From contig NSGV01000002.1 in assembly GCA_002300355.1 (NCBI GenBank), forward strand, positions 868,001 to 932,000: a stretch of 64,000 nucleotides of DNA, in the 5' to 3' direction. The notes under the pieces are model-generated. The model did not search any database. It was not told the origin of the DNA and was given only the letters and a program-made list of their open reading frames with translations. Both the position numbers and the translations under genes were made by a program. Position 1 is the first letter of the stretch, and each line of letters begins with the position of its first letter. Source of the stretch: Streptomyces sp. TLI_235. GTDB taxonomy: Bacteria > Actinomycetota > Actinomycetes > Streptomycetales > Streptomycetaceae. Positions 36,667 to 44,473 of this stretch are shown here, piece by piece.

Positions 36667-37629
36667 GTGCTGATCCGCCCGATGCTCGCCACCCCCAGCG
36701 AGCGCCGCGTCCTCGACGACGGCTGGCTGCTGGAACGCAAGCTGGACGGCGTCCGGGCGATCGCCGAACGGGACGGCGCGCACGTGCGGCTGGTCTCCCG
36801 CACCGGCAAGCCGATGGCCGACGGCTACCCGGAGCTGGTGGCCGCGCTCGCCGCCCAGCCCGTCCCCCGATTCACCGTGGACGGCGAGATCGTCGCCTTC
36901 GACGAGCACGGCCGCACCAGCTTCGCCCGGCTGCAGCGGCGGATGCAGCTGCGGGACCCGGTCCGGGCCGTGGCGGCCGGGGTGCGGGTCTCGTACTTCT
37001 TGTTCGACCTGCCGGCCCTGTTGGGGCACGACACCACCGGGCTGCCGCTCCTGAACCGCAAACAACTGCTGCGCGAGACGGTGGAGTTCGCCGATCCGCT
37101 GTACTTCACCGAGCACGTCGCGGCGGACGGCCCGGTACCGCTCGCCGAGGCCTGCGCCCGCGGCTGGGAGGGCCTGGTCGCCAAGCGCGCCGACAGCCGG
37201 TACGTGCCGCGCCGCTCCCCGGACTGGCTGAAGCTGCCGTGCACCGTCGGACAGGAACTCGTGATCGGCGGCTTCACCGAACCGGCCGGCCGCCGCACCG
37301 GCTTCGGCGCCCTGCTGGTCGGCCACTACGAGGGCGGCGCGCTGCGCTACGCGGGCAAGGTCGGCACCGGCTTCGACACCGCCCTGCTGCACCGCCTGCG
37401 GGCCGAACTCGACGCCCTCGTCCGCCCCGACCCGCCGTTCGCCGACCCGCCCGCCGCCGAACGCCGGGTGCACTGGGTCGAGCCCCGCCTGGTCGCCCGG
37501 ATCGCCTTCACCGAGTGGACCCGCGAGGGCCGGCTGCGCGCGCCCCGGTTCGAGGGGCTGCGGACCGACAAGCGGCCCGAGGACGTGGTGCGCGAACGCA
37601 CGTCCGACGGGCCTGAACAGCACGATTGA
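36667..37629 (+). CDS. ATP-dependent DNA ligase (LigD ligase-domain type)
   Basis: A 320-aa stand-alone ligase. The adenylated lysine is Lys25 in LERKLDGVRAI (motif I, KxDG); RLVSRTGKP is the R-x-SR-type motif; TVDGEIVAFD, YFLFDL and GLVAKRADS are later motifs, followed by an OB-fold (GALLVGHYEGGALRYAGKVGTG). This is the ligase module found in LigD of bacterial end-joining, here without polymerase, nuclease or a Ku gene nearby. GTG 36667 is preferred; the ribosome site is weak and ATG 36682 is possible. Confidence 0.9.
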   Translation: MLIRPMLATPSERRVLDDGWLLERKLDGVRAIAERDGAHVRLVSRTGKPMADGYPELVAALAAQPVPRFTVDGEIVAFDEHGRTSFARLQRRMQLRDPVRAVAAGVRVSYFLFDLPALLGHDTTGLPLLNRKQLLRETVEFADPLYFTEHVAADGPVPLAEACARGWEGLVAKRADSRYVPRRSPDWLKLPCTVGQELVIGGFTEPAGRRTGFGALLVGHYEGGALRYAGKVGTGFDTALLHRLRAELDALVRPDPPFADPPAAERRVHWVEPRLVARIAFTEWTREGRLRAPRFEGLRTDKRPEDVVRERTSDGPEQHD

Positions 37630-37798
37630 TCCTTACCGACGGATTCTCACCGGGCCGATCCGCACGGTGAGATGGATCACAGTCGGGTACGGGCGGACAT
37701 CACGCCCGAGTGGACGCCGGACACGTACTCCCAGGTAGCAGGGGTCTCTCCCAGGGAACGTCCAGCCTTCAGTCGTTCACATCAACAGACACCGTGAA

Positions 37799-37853
37799 GT
37801 CTGTTAATTTTTACAGAATTGCTATGCGTTGACTGGTATTCATATAAACCAGC
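37799..37853 (+). promoter_or_regulatory. AT-rich promoter region of the M4 protease with two dyads
   Basis: This stretch is far more AT-rich than the rest of the window. It contains TCTGT-n9-ACAGA (37799-37817) and CTGGT-n10-ACCAG (37833-37852) and a TTGACT (37829-37834). The dyads are probably regulator sites and the region the promoter, but exact -10/-35 elements cannot be fixed. Confidence 0.55.
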
Positions 37854-37866
37854 ACGCTTCGGCGCC

Positions 37867-40038
37867 ATGAAGAGACCCCTTCTGAGCGGCTCGCTCACCC
37901 TCGCGGTCAGCAGCCTCGTCATAGCCGGCGCCGGTGTCCCCGCCGTGGCCGCCGCCCCCCAGCCCCAGGCCTCCCACAGCAAGGCCGTGCAGGACGCCAC
38001 CGCCCAGGTCGCCGCCCACCCGGACGCGGTGAAGGCCGGCGCCAACGACCAGTTCCAGGTCACCAACGTGCAGGTGGACGCGGACGGCACCCGCCACGTC
38101 CACTTCAACCGCACCTACCGCGGCCTCCCGGTCCGCGGCGGCGACGTCGTGGTCCACTCCGCGCCGAACGGCACCCTCGACTCCGCCAGCCTCACCCAGG
38201 CCGCCCCGCTCTCGCTCTCGGTGACCCCCTCCGTCACCGATCGGCAGGCGATCGCCAAGGCCTCGCAGCTGTTCCGCGGCACCCGCGGCACCAGCACCGC
38301 CACCCTGAAGGTGGACGTGACGGGCGCCTCCCCCCAGCTGGTCTGGGAGGTCGTGGTCAACGGCACCGGCGAGGACCGCTCCCCCAGCCACCTCCACGTG
38401 CTGGTCGACGCCGTCACCGGTGCCACCGGCACGAGCTGGGACAGCTTCTCCGCGTTCCTGCCGGACGGCGTGAAGCGCGCGAAGACCAAGGCGGCCCCCA
38501 CCGCGCCGACCGCCCAGTCCGCCCCCGCCGCCCTGGCCGCCGCGGCCTCCACCGGCACCGGCAAGGGCTACCAGGTCGGCAACGTGAGCGTGAGCACCAC
38601 GCAGAACTCCGCCACCAGCTACACCCTCAAGGACCCGGCCCGCGGCAACGGCGAGACCCGCGACGCGCAGAACCAGACCGCCACCAACGACTCCCCGCCG
38701 GCCGGCTGGGGCGTCGCCTTCAACGACACCGACAACGTCTGGGGCAACAACGCCCTGACCGACCGCGCCACCGTCGCGGTCGACGCCCACTACGGCATCC
38801 AGGCCACCTGGGACTTCTACAAGAACGTCCTCGGCCGCAACGGCATCAAGAACGACGGCGTCGGCGCGCGTTCCTTCGTCCACTACGGCACCAACTACGA
38901 CAACGCAGGCTGGGACGACGCCAGCTTCGCGATGATCTACGGCGACGGCGCGGCCGGTTCCAAGCCGTTCACCGAGATCGACGTCGCGGGCCACGAGATG
39001 AGCCACGGCGTCACGGCCGCCACCGCCGGCCTGGTCTACAGCGGCGACGCGGGCGGCCTGAACGAGGCCACCTCCGACATCATGGGCACGATGGTCGAGT
39101 TCAACGCCAACAGTGCCGCGGACGCGCCGGACTACCTCATCGGCGAGAAGATCGACATCAACGGCAACGGCACCCCGCTGCGGTGGATGGACGACCCGAG
39201 CAAGGACGGGAAGTCGGTCAAGTGCTGGTCCACCAGCACCAAGAACCTCAACCCGCACTACTCCTCCGGGGTCGGCAACCACTTCTTCTACCTGCTCGCC
39301 GTCGGCTCCGGCCAGTCCCAGTGGGGCAACAGCCCGACCTGTGACGGCTCCTCGGTCACCGGCATCGGCAACGACGCCTCCACCAAGATCTGGTACCGCG
39401 CCCTGTCGGTCTACATGACCTCCAACACCGACTACCCGGGCGCCCGCACCGCCACCGTCAAGGCGGCCAAGGACCTGTACGGCGCGGGCAGCACCGAGTG
39501 CGCCGCCGTGGAGAAGGCGTGGGGCGCGGTCTCCGTCGCCCCGACCGCCACCACCTGCGGCGGGACCACCCCGCCGCCCACCGGCAACCTGCTGCTCAAC
39601 CCCGGCTTCGAGTCCGGCGCCACCTCCTGGACCGGCACCTCCGGCGTGATCACCACCGACGCCGGCGCCGCCCCGCGCACCGGCTCGTACTACGCCTGGC
39701 TGGACGGCTACGGCTCGACGCACACCGACACGCTCTCCCAGTCGGTGACCATCCCGTCGACCGCGACCGCGCCCAAGCTGACCTTCTGGAACCGGATCAC
39801 CACCGCGGAGACCGGCACCACGGCGTACGACACGCTGAAGGTCCAGGTCGTCAACGGCACCACGACGACCACCCTGGCCACGTACTCGAACGTCGACGCC
39901 ACCTCCGGCTACGTCCAGCGGACGCTCGACCTGTCGGCCTTCAAGGGCAAGACCGTCACGATCAAGTTCACCGGCGCGGAGGACTCCTCCCTCCAGACCA
40001 GCTTCCTGATCGACGACACCTCGGTGACCGCCGGCTGA
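37867..40038 (+). CDS. Secreted M4-family (thermolysin-like) neutral metalloprotease
   Basis: A 723-aa pre-pro-protease. A Sec signal (about residues 1-30) is followed by FTP and PepSY propeptide regions, then the thermolysin domain with zinc motif GHEMSH (His376, Glu377, His380) and the third ligand Glu400 in GGLNEATSD. The C-terminal part (from about 575, LLLNPGFESGATSWTG) is a carbohydrate-binding-like beta domain, as often seen in Streptomyces M4 enzymes. It would degrade extracellular protein. The AT-rich promoter with dyads suggests growth-phase or nutrient control. Confidence 0.94.
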   Translation: MKRPLLSGSLTLAVSSLVIAGAGVPAVAAAPQPQASHSKAVQDATAQVAAHPDAVKAGANDQFQVTNVQVDADGTRHVHFNRTYRGLPVRGGDVVVHSAPNGTLDSASLTQAAPLSLSVTPSVTDRQAIAKASQLFRGTRGTSTATLKVDVTGASPQLVWEVVVNGTGEDRSPSHLHVLVDAVTGATGTSWDSFSAFLPDGVKRAKTKAAPTAPTAQSAPAALAAAASTGTGKGYQVGNVSVSTTQNSATSYTLKDPARGNGETRDAQNQTATNDSPPAGWGVAFNDTDNVWGNNALTDRATVAVDAHYGIQATWDFYKNVLGRNGIKNDGVGARSFVHYGTNYDNAGWDDASFAMIYGDGAAGSKPFTEIDVAGHEMSHGVTAATAGLVYSGDAGGLNEATSDIMGTMVEFNANSAADAPDYLIGEKIDINGNGTPLRWMDDPSKDGKSVKCWSTSTKNLNPHYSSGVGNHFFYLLAVGSGQSQWGNSPTCDGSSVTGIGNDASTKIWYRALSVYMTSNTDYPGARTATVKAAKDLYGAGSTECAAVEKAWGAVSVAPTATTCGGTTPPPTGNLLLNPGFESGATSWTGTSGVITTDAGAAPRTGSYYAWLDGYGSTHTDTLSQSVTIPSTATAPKLTFWNRITTAETGTTAYDTLKVQVVNGTTTTTLATYSNVDATSGYVQRTLDLSAFKGKTVTIKFTGAEDSSLQTSFLIDDTSVTAG

Positions 40039-40057
40039 TCCCGGCACCCTGACCGGT

Positions 40058-40096
40058 GGACCCGGGCGGTCGACACACGACGTCCCGCCCGGGTCC
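40058..40096. terminator. Terminator hairpin 1 after the M4 protease
   Basis: A perfect 12-bp stem (40058-40069 with 40085-40096). Confidence 0.7.
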
Positions 40097-40110
40097 ATCG
40101 CACAGCCCGA

Positions 40111-40152
40111 CCCCGTCCGCCGGGGCGCACAGCCTGCGCCCGGCGGACGGGG
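40111..40152. terminator. Terminator hairpin 2 between convergent protease genes
   Basis: An 18-bp stem with one bulged base (40111-40129 with 40135-40152) and 5-base loop. Together with the preceding hairpin it separates two convergent metalloprotease genes. Confidence 0.75.
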
Positions 40153-40184
40153 TTCCTGGATTCGGGCGGCCTGCCCGGCCCGGA

Positions 40185-41825
40185 TCAGGGAAGTCCGGGC
40201 CAGTACGGATTGACCGGCAGCGGATAGCCGGGGTCGACGCTGTCCGCGGCGATGTCATAGCGCACGTACTCGGTACCGCGGAAGAAGTACGCCTTGCCGT
40301 TGTTCCAGACCACTCCGCCGGTGAGGTCCGCCGGCCACAGGCCGGGCCAGTACGGCGAGATCGGCAGCGGATAGCCCGGATCGACCGAGTCGGACGCGAT
40401 GTCGTACCGCATGTACTCCGAGCCGCGGAAGAAGTACGCCTTGCCGTTCGGCCACACCACGGCCGCGTCGATTCCGTCCGGCCACAGGCCCGGCCAGTAC
40501 GGCGAGATCGGCAGCGGATAGCCCGGATCGACCGAGTCGGACGCGATGTCGTACCGCATGTACTCCGAGCCGCGGAAGAAGTACGCCTTGCCGTTCGGCC
40601 ACACCACGCCGACGTCCACCCGGTCCGCGAACAGGCCGGGCCAGTTCGGGGAGACCGGCAGCGGGTAGCCGGGGTCGACCTTGTCCGTCGCCACGTCGTA
40701 CCGGTAGTACTTCCCGGCGACGAAGAAGTACGCCTTGCCGTTGTTCCACAACACGGGCGCCGTGACCATCAGTTCGGAGACGGCTTCCGCGAAGTACTCG
40801 TGGTTGTCGGCGTTCCGGATGGCGTCCGCCGGCTTGGTCGACGCCAGGGTGCGTGCCCCGGCCTGCCCGTAGGCGAGGTCGTCGGTGCTGGAGACGGCGT
40901 GGCTCAACTCGTGCACCAGCGTGCCGAACTTCGAGTCCGTGCCGGTCGCCCCCGCGCTCCAGAAGGAGGAGCAGAGCCAGACCTTGCGCGTCCCCTTGTA
41001 GGTGTAGGCGAACCAACCCGGGTTGCAGCCCGTTCCGGTCAGGTCGTAGGTGATCGTCTGGCCGGCGATCACGGCACAGATGTCGGTGAGGTGCGTGGAG
41101 ACGGTCGAGTACCGCGCCGCGTCGTAGGCGCCGAACCACTCGGTGGAGACGGTGTTGCCGGGCCCGGACGTCCAGGCCAGCTGGTGCCTCGCCTCCTCCC
41201 CGAAGGCCCCGGCGTTCTCGTGCGCGGCCCGCACGTCCTGCTGCTGTGCCGCGGTCCCGCCGATGAGGGTCGGCGGCAGGGCGTTGATCTTGGCGGCCGC
41301 CAGGGCGGTCTTCGGCGCCTGCGGCGGCCCGAGTGAGCGGCGCACGGTCTCCGCGACGGTGTACCGCGGCTGCCCGTCCTCGGCCACCTCGAACGTCGCC
41401 GAGAGCGGGTCGAGTTGGAACCCCTCGTGGTTGAGGCGCAGCCGCAGCGCCGGCGCGCCGGACTCCTGCGGGATGGCGTCGAGGATCTCCGCGTCCAGCG
41501 TCACGGTGTACGTGCCGGGTTCGGAGATGGGGTACGCCGTGGTGAGGTCGACTTCCTGGGTCACCGACTCCCCCGCGCGGACCAGCCGGTACGACGACTC
41601 CTCGGGCTCGCCGCGTTTGACGAAGCGGCCGTCGTAGGGGATGGTCACGCCCTCGCGGCGGACGTGGAAGTACTGGAACACCTCGTCCCCCTCAAGGGGC
41701 GTGTTCCAGACGAGAAGTCGGATGTCCTGGCTGCTGATGTTGGTCAGTTCGAAGGTCACCTTGATCGGCTCGCCCAGCCGATAGCGGGGTTCGGCTTGCA
41801 AGGAGACGCGGAAGTAGTCCTTCAT
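40185..41825 (-). CDS. M35-like (aspzincin) metalloprotease with hemopexin-like blades
   Basis: A 546-aa protein. Residues 1-155 are beta-rich and resemble a pre-peptidase domain; residues about 190-350 form the peptidase, with HELSH at 305-309 and SSTDDLAYG (Asp315/316), the HExxH + D pattern of aspzincins. Four hemopexin-like repeats of 49 residues follow from about 355 to the end, each with GKAYFF, YYRYD or MRYDIA and DPGYPLP-x-SPYWPGL. No signal peptide is visible at ATG 41825 (MKDYFRVSL), so its route out of the cell, if any, is unclear. The start was chosen as the first Met before the conserved N-terminal strand. Confidence 0.85.
   Translation of the reverse strand: MKDYFRVSLQAEPRYRLGEPIKVTFELTNISSQDIRLLVWNTPLEGDEVFQYFHVRREGVTIPYDGRFVKRGEPEESSYRLVRAGESVTQEVDLTTAYPISEPGTYTVTLDAEILDAIPQESGAPALRLRLNHEGFQLDPLSATFEVAEDGQPRYTVAETVRRSLGPPQAPKTALAAAKINALPPTLIGGTAAQQQDVRAAHENAGAFGEEARHQLAWTSGPGNTVSTEWFGAYDAARYSTVSTHLTDICAVIAGQTITYDLTGTGCNPGWFAYTYKGTRKVWLCSSFWSAGATGTDSKFGTLVHELSHAVSSTDDLAYGQAGARTLASTKPADAIRNADNHEYFAEAVSELMVTAPVLWNNGKAYFFVAGKYYRYDVATDKVDPGYPLPVSPNWPGLFADRVDVGVVWPNGKAYFFRGSEYMRYDIASDSVDPGYPLPISPYWPGLWPDGIDAAVVWPNGKAYFFRGSEYMRYDIASDSVDPGYPLPISPYWPGLWPADLTGGVVWNNGKAYFFRGTEYVRYDIAADSVDPGYPLPVNPYWPGLP
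40330..40607 (-). repeat. Tandem DNA repeat encoding hemopexin blades
   Basis: Two consecutive 147-base units inside the protease gene are nearly identical at nucleotide level (for example GGCGAGATCG at 40354 and 40501); the flanking units are more diverged. The period equals 49 codons, one blade. This indicates a recent internal duplication or gene conversion. Confidence 0.85.
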
Positions 41826-42440
41826 GGGGCTCGTTGCTCCTCCGGGTGCCGGAGTCGTCCGCAGCCCGGCGCCGGTGCGCTCGGGCCGCCGGCCCTGGTG
41901 GGCCGCCTGGGGCGCCGGGCTCCGTTCCGTTCTCTCCGGCACCATCGTGGTGATGCCTGCACCATCGTGGAGATGTCTGCGCAGGCCCCACCATCGTCGG
42001 CCCGCCACCACGGCCGTGCAACCGCGGACAGCCGGGGGCGACAGCCCTCACGGGCCCGTCCGGGCGGCCCTGCTCGCACACAGTGACGATCCACCGGACG
42101 GGTGCGGTTGCACCCTCAACTACGTCCCGTGGAAGGCCGCGTGACGCCGTCCGCCGGGCCGCGGGGCGTCGCCGCCCAGTGGTCCGCAGCCCGCCGCCGG
42201 GTCGCGATCCGCGGTTCCGCGGGCGAGTTCTCCCGTCACGGGTGATGACGTTCCGCCAGTACGGCGCCGAGGGCCCGGCCTGACACCGCATCGGACGGCG
42301 CACACCCGTCGCGCCGTTCTTCCCGACCCGTCGGCCGTGGCACCCCGGCCGACCGTCGGACGCCCGTGGACCGCGGAACCATCCCCGTGACGTACAGCGA
42401 CCGGATCGGCCCCGGCGCGGGGGTGGTCGCGCAGCGGAGG
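41826..42440. other. Intergenic region upstream of the aspzincin gene
   Basis: About 615 bases with no gene I can support. It should contain the aspzincin promoter (the direct repeats at 41940-42000 are described separately). The remaining part is GC-rich and unremarkable. Confidence 0.5.
41940..42000 (-). repeat. Direct repeats ACCATCGTGG
   Basis: ACCATCGTGG at 41941 and 41961 (20-base step) and ACCATCGTCG at 41990. They lie 115-175 bases before the aspzincin start and could be operator copies on one face of the helix. Confidence 0.5.
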
Positions 42441-42680
42441 CTACGGCCGTGGCCGGCGGGCACCGCGGAGGGTAGCGGGCTGCCATTGCACGAGCCCCGC
42501 CGCGACGCCGCCCGCGCCGGCGAGCAGTTGCAGCACCGTGGCGGTGGGGACGCCCGACAGCGTGAGCGCCGAGGCGAGCACCAGGATGGCGACCACCACC
42601 ACCTGGTCGGCCGGGCGGAACCTGCGGCCGGACGGTGTCGGGACGGACGGCGGGGTGGGACGGCGATGCGAACGAGTCAT
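42441..42680 (-). CDS. Small hydrophobic membrane protein
   Basis: A 79-aa protein of unknown function: basic N-terminus, one long hydrophobic stretch or two closely spaced helices (DQVVVVAILVLASALTLSG and TVLQLLAGAGGVAAGLV), basic tail. ATG 42680 has GAGGG upstream. It follows the decarboxylase-like gene by about 80 bases on the same strand. Confidence 0.6.
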   Translation of the reverse strand: MTRSHRRPTPPSVPTPSGRRFRPADQVVVVAILVLASALTLSGVPTATVLQLLAGAGGVAAGLVQWQPATLRGARRPRP

Positions 42681-42759
42681 GACGGCCCTCGGCTTCGGTG
42701 ATGCGGGTTCGGTGCGGCCGGCGGGTCGCACAGGTCTGCGGAGCGGAGTGGCCGGTGGC

Positions 42760-44094
42760 TCATCCACCGGTCCGGGCCAGCAGGTCCTCGACGGTCTGCG
42801 GCCGGCGGAGCACGGTGAACCGCACGCCGCCGTCGGCCGCCACGGTGGCCCCGTACACGCCCGGTTCGAGCAGGCTGTTGTAGCCGAACGGGGTCGAGGT
42901 GTAGTAGGCGCCGGTGTCCAGCAGCGCGACGATGTCGCCGGGCTCCAGCAGCGGCAACGGCCGGGCCTTCGCGACCAGGTCGCCGGCGAAGCAGGCCGGG
43001 CCGGCGACGTCCTGCACGACCGGCTCGCCGTGCTTCTGCGCGCCGGTGGCGTCGTGCGCGCTGATCCGCAGCGGCCAGGAGTCGGGGGCGAAGACCGTCC
43101 GGGTGGCGACCTGCACGCCGGCGAAGGTGAGCGCGATCGGCCGCCCGCCGGAGGCCTTGGTGTACTCGACGTACGCGGCGGTGAAGCCGGACTTGGCCAG
43201 CAGCGAGCGGCCGAACTCCGTCACCACCCGGAACTCGCCGGTGAACAGGTCCGGGGCGTGGGCCTTCAGGCGCTCCACGTAGTCGCCGTAGCCCGGACTC
43301 ACCACGTCGCTGCCGAAGTTGACGGGCAGGCCGCCGCCGATGTCCAAGCCGACGACCTGCCGGCGGCCGAGCTCGCCGTTGGTCTTCCGGGCGAAGCCGA
43401 CGGCTGCGGCGACGCCCCCCGCCATCAGGTCCAGCGGGCAGCCCTGGGAGCCGACGTGGCAGTGCAGCCAGGTGAGCCAGGGCCGGTCCCGGAAGGCCGC
43501 GAGGAGCCGCTCGGCGCTGCCCTCGTCGGCCAGGGAGATGCCGAACTTCGAGTGTGCGGTGGCGGTGCTCATCGCCCCGATGGATCCGCCGCCGACCTGC
43601 GGGTTGACGCGGATGCCGATCCGCGAACGCGTCCCCCGGGCCCCCCGCTCCGCGAGGATCTCGTCGACCCGGGCGAGCTCCTGCCAGTTGTCGATGTTGA
43701 TCGCGACCCCGAGCTCCAGCGCCTGGCGCAGTTCGGCGCGGGTCTTCGCCGGGGAGTCGTAGACGATCCGCTCCGGGGCGAAGCCTGCGGCGAGGGCCTG
43801 GGCGAACTCGCCGGGGCTGGCCACCTCGCAGCCCATTCCGAGGCCGCGCAGGTGCCGCAGCACCGGGACGAGACTGTTGGCCTTCGCCGCGAAGGTGTGC
43901 AGCACCTCGACCGCGTCCTCGAAGGCGCGGTGCAGCGAGTCGACGGTGGCCGCGACGGCGTCGAGGTCGACGAACCCGGCGAGCAGCGCGTTCTCGGGGT
44001 CGAGGAGCCCGGCGCGGACGGCTGCGCGAAGGACGAGCTCGCGCCGCTCGGGGCTGTGGAAGTCGGTCGGCTGGGGATCGGTCACGGGTGCCAC
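42760..44094 (-). CDS. Diaminopimelate decarboxylase-like fold-type III PLP enzyme
   Basis: A 444-aa enzyme of the alanine-racemase-fold decarboxylases (Orn/DAP/Arg decarboxylase 2). The PLP lysine is in FAAKANSLVPVL; the phosphate-binding Gly-rich loop is LDIGGGLPVNFG; GSQG and a C-terminal GAYYTSTPFGYNS (the usual GAYxxSM-like site) are present. It resembles LysA but departs from it in several motifs, so the substrate may be another amino acid. GTG 44094 is the start; GTG 44085 is a near alternative. A PucR regulator gene lies upstream on the same strand after a 379-base gap. Confidence 0.82.
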   Translation of the reverse strand: MAPVTDPQPTDFHSPERRELVLRAAVRAGLLDPENALLAGFVDLDAVAATVDSLHRAFEDAVEVLHTFAAKANSLVPVLRHLRGLGMGCEVASPGEFAQALAAGFAPERIVYDSPAKTRAELRQALELGVAINIDNWQELARVDEILAERGARGTRSRIGIRVNPQVGGGSIGAMSTATAHSKFGISLADEGSAERLLAAFRDRPWLTWLHCHVGSQGCPLDLMAGGVAAAVGFARKTNGELGRRQVVGLDIGGGLPVNFGSDVVSPGYGDYVERLKAHAPDLFTGEFRVVTEFGRSLLAKSGFTAAYVEYTKASGGRPIALTFAGVQVATRTVFAPDSWPLRISAHDATGAQKHGEPVVQDVAGPACFAGDLVAKARPLPLLEPGDIVALLDTGAYYTSTPFGYNSLLEPGVYGATVAADGGVRFTVLRRPQTVEDLLARTGG

Positions 44095-44473
44095 GCTCCG
44101 CTCGGTCGTCAGGGGTGCACGGCCTCGGGAGCTCCGTCGGCCGTGCGACCAGACTGCCCGTCAGGAGAGGGCAGCGTCTTCGTCCCACCGTCCGGATGTG
44201 CGGGGGTGCGGCCGCGTCGGCGCCCGGCCGACGGCGCCTGCTGCCGCGGGGCGGTGCGGGGCGCCGACCGCGGGCGGCCGGGGCCGTGCCGGCTGCCGGC
44301 GGGCCGCCCCGCCCGGGCCTTCGCCGTGCCGGGTGACGAAGGCGGCCCGCTCCCGTCGTGCCGGGCGGCGAAGAGGCGGGCCGCCGTCGTGCGGGGCGAC
44401 GACGGGGCCTCCCCGCGCTCGTGCCGGACGACGAGGGCCCTGCCGCGAGAACCCTGCCGCCGGGTGGTGGGCG
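44095..44473. other. Gap between pucR-type gene and decarboxylase
   Basis: No gene supported. The interval carries four imperfect tandem repeats of about 32 bases (described separately) and presumably the decarboxylase promoter. Confidence 0.5.
44325..44452. repeat. Imperfect tandem repeats, about 32-base period
   Basis: The motif CGTGCCGG-n-GACGA (with variants) starts at 44325, 44357, 44388 and 44420, steps of 32, 31 and 32 bases. No open frame is preserved across them, so this is a non-coding repeat. Confidence 0.6.

Noticed and set aside
37840..40098. 752-codon minus-strand frame opposite the M4 protease
   Set aside because: Shadow of a gene with clear signal peptide and zinc motifs; its own product has no recognisable domain.
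40330..40607. CRISPR-like or assembly duplication
   Set aside because: The 147-base period equals 49 codons of hemopexin blades and keeps the frame; it is coding repeat, not an array or assembly artefact.
44325..44452. Part of a coding gene in the gap before the decarboxylase
   Set aside because: The repeated units do not preserve a frame, no start with a ribosome site precedes them and no domain is encoded.
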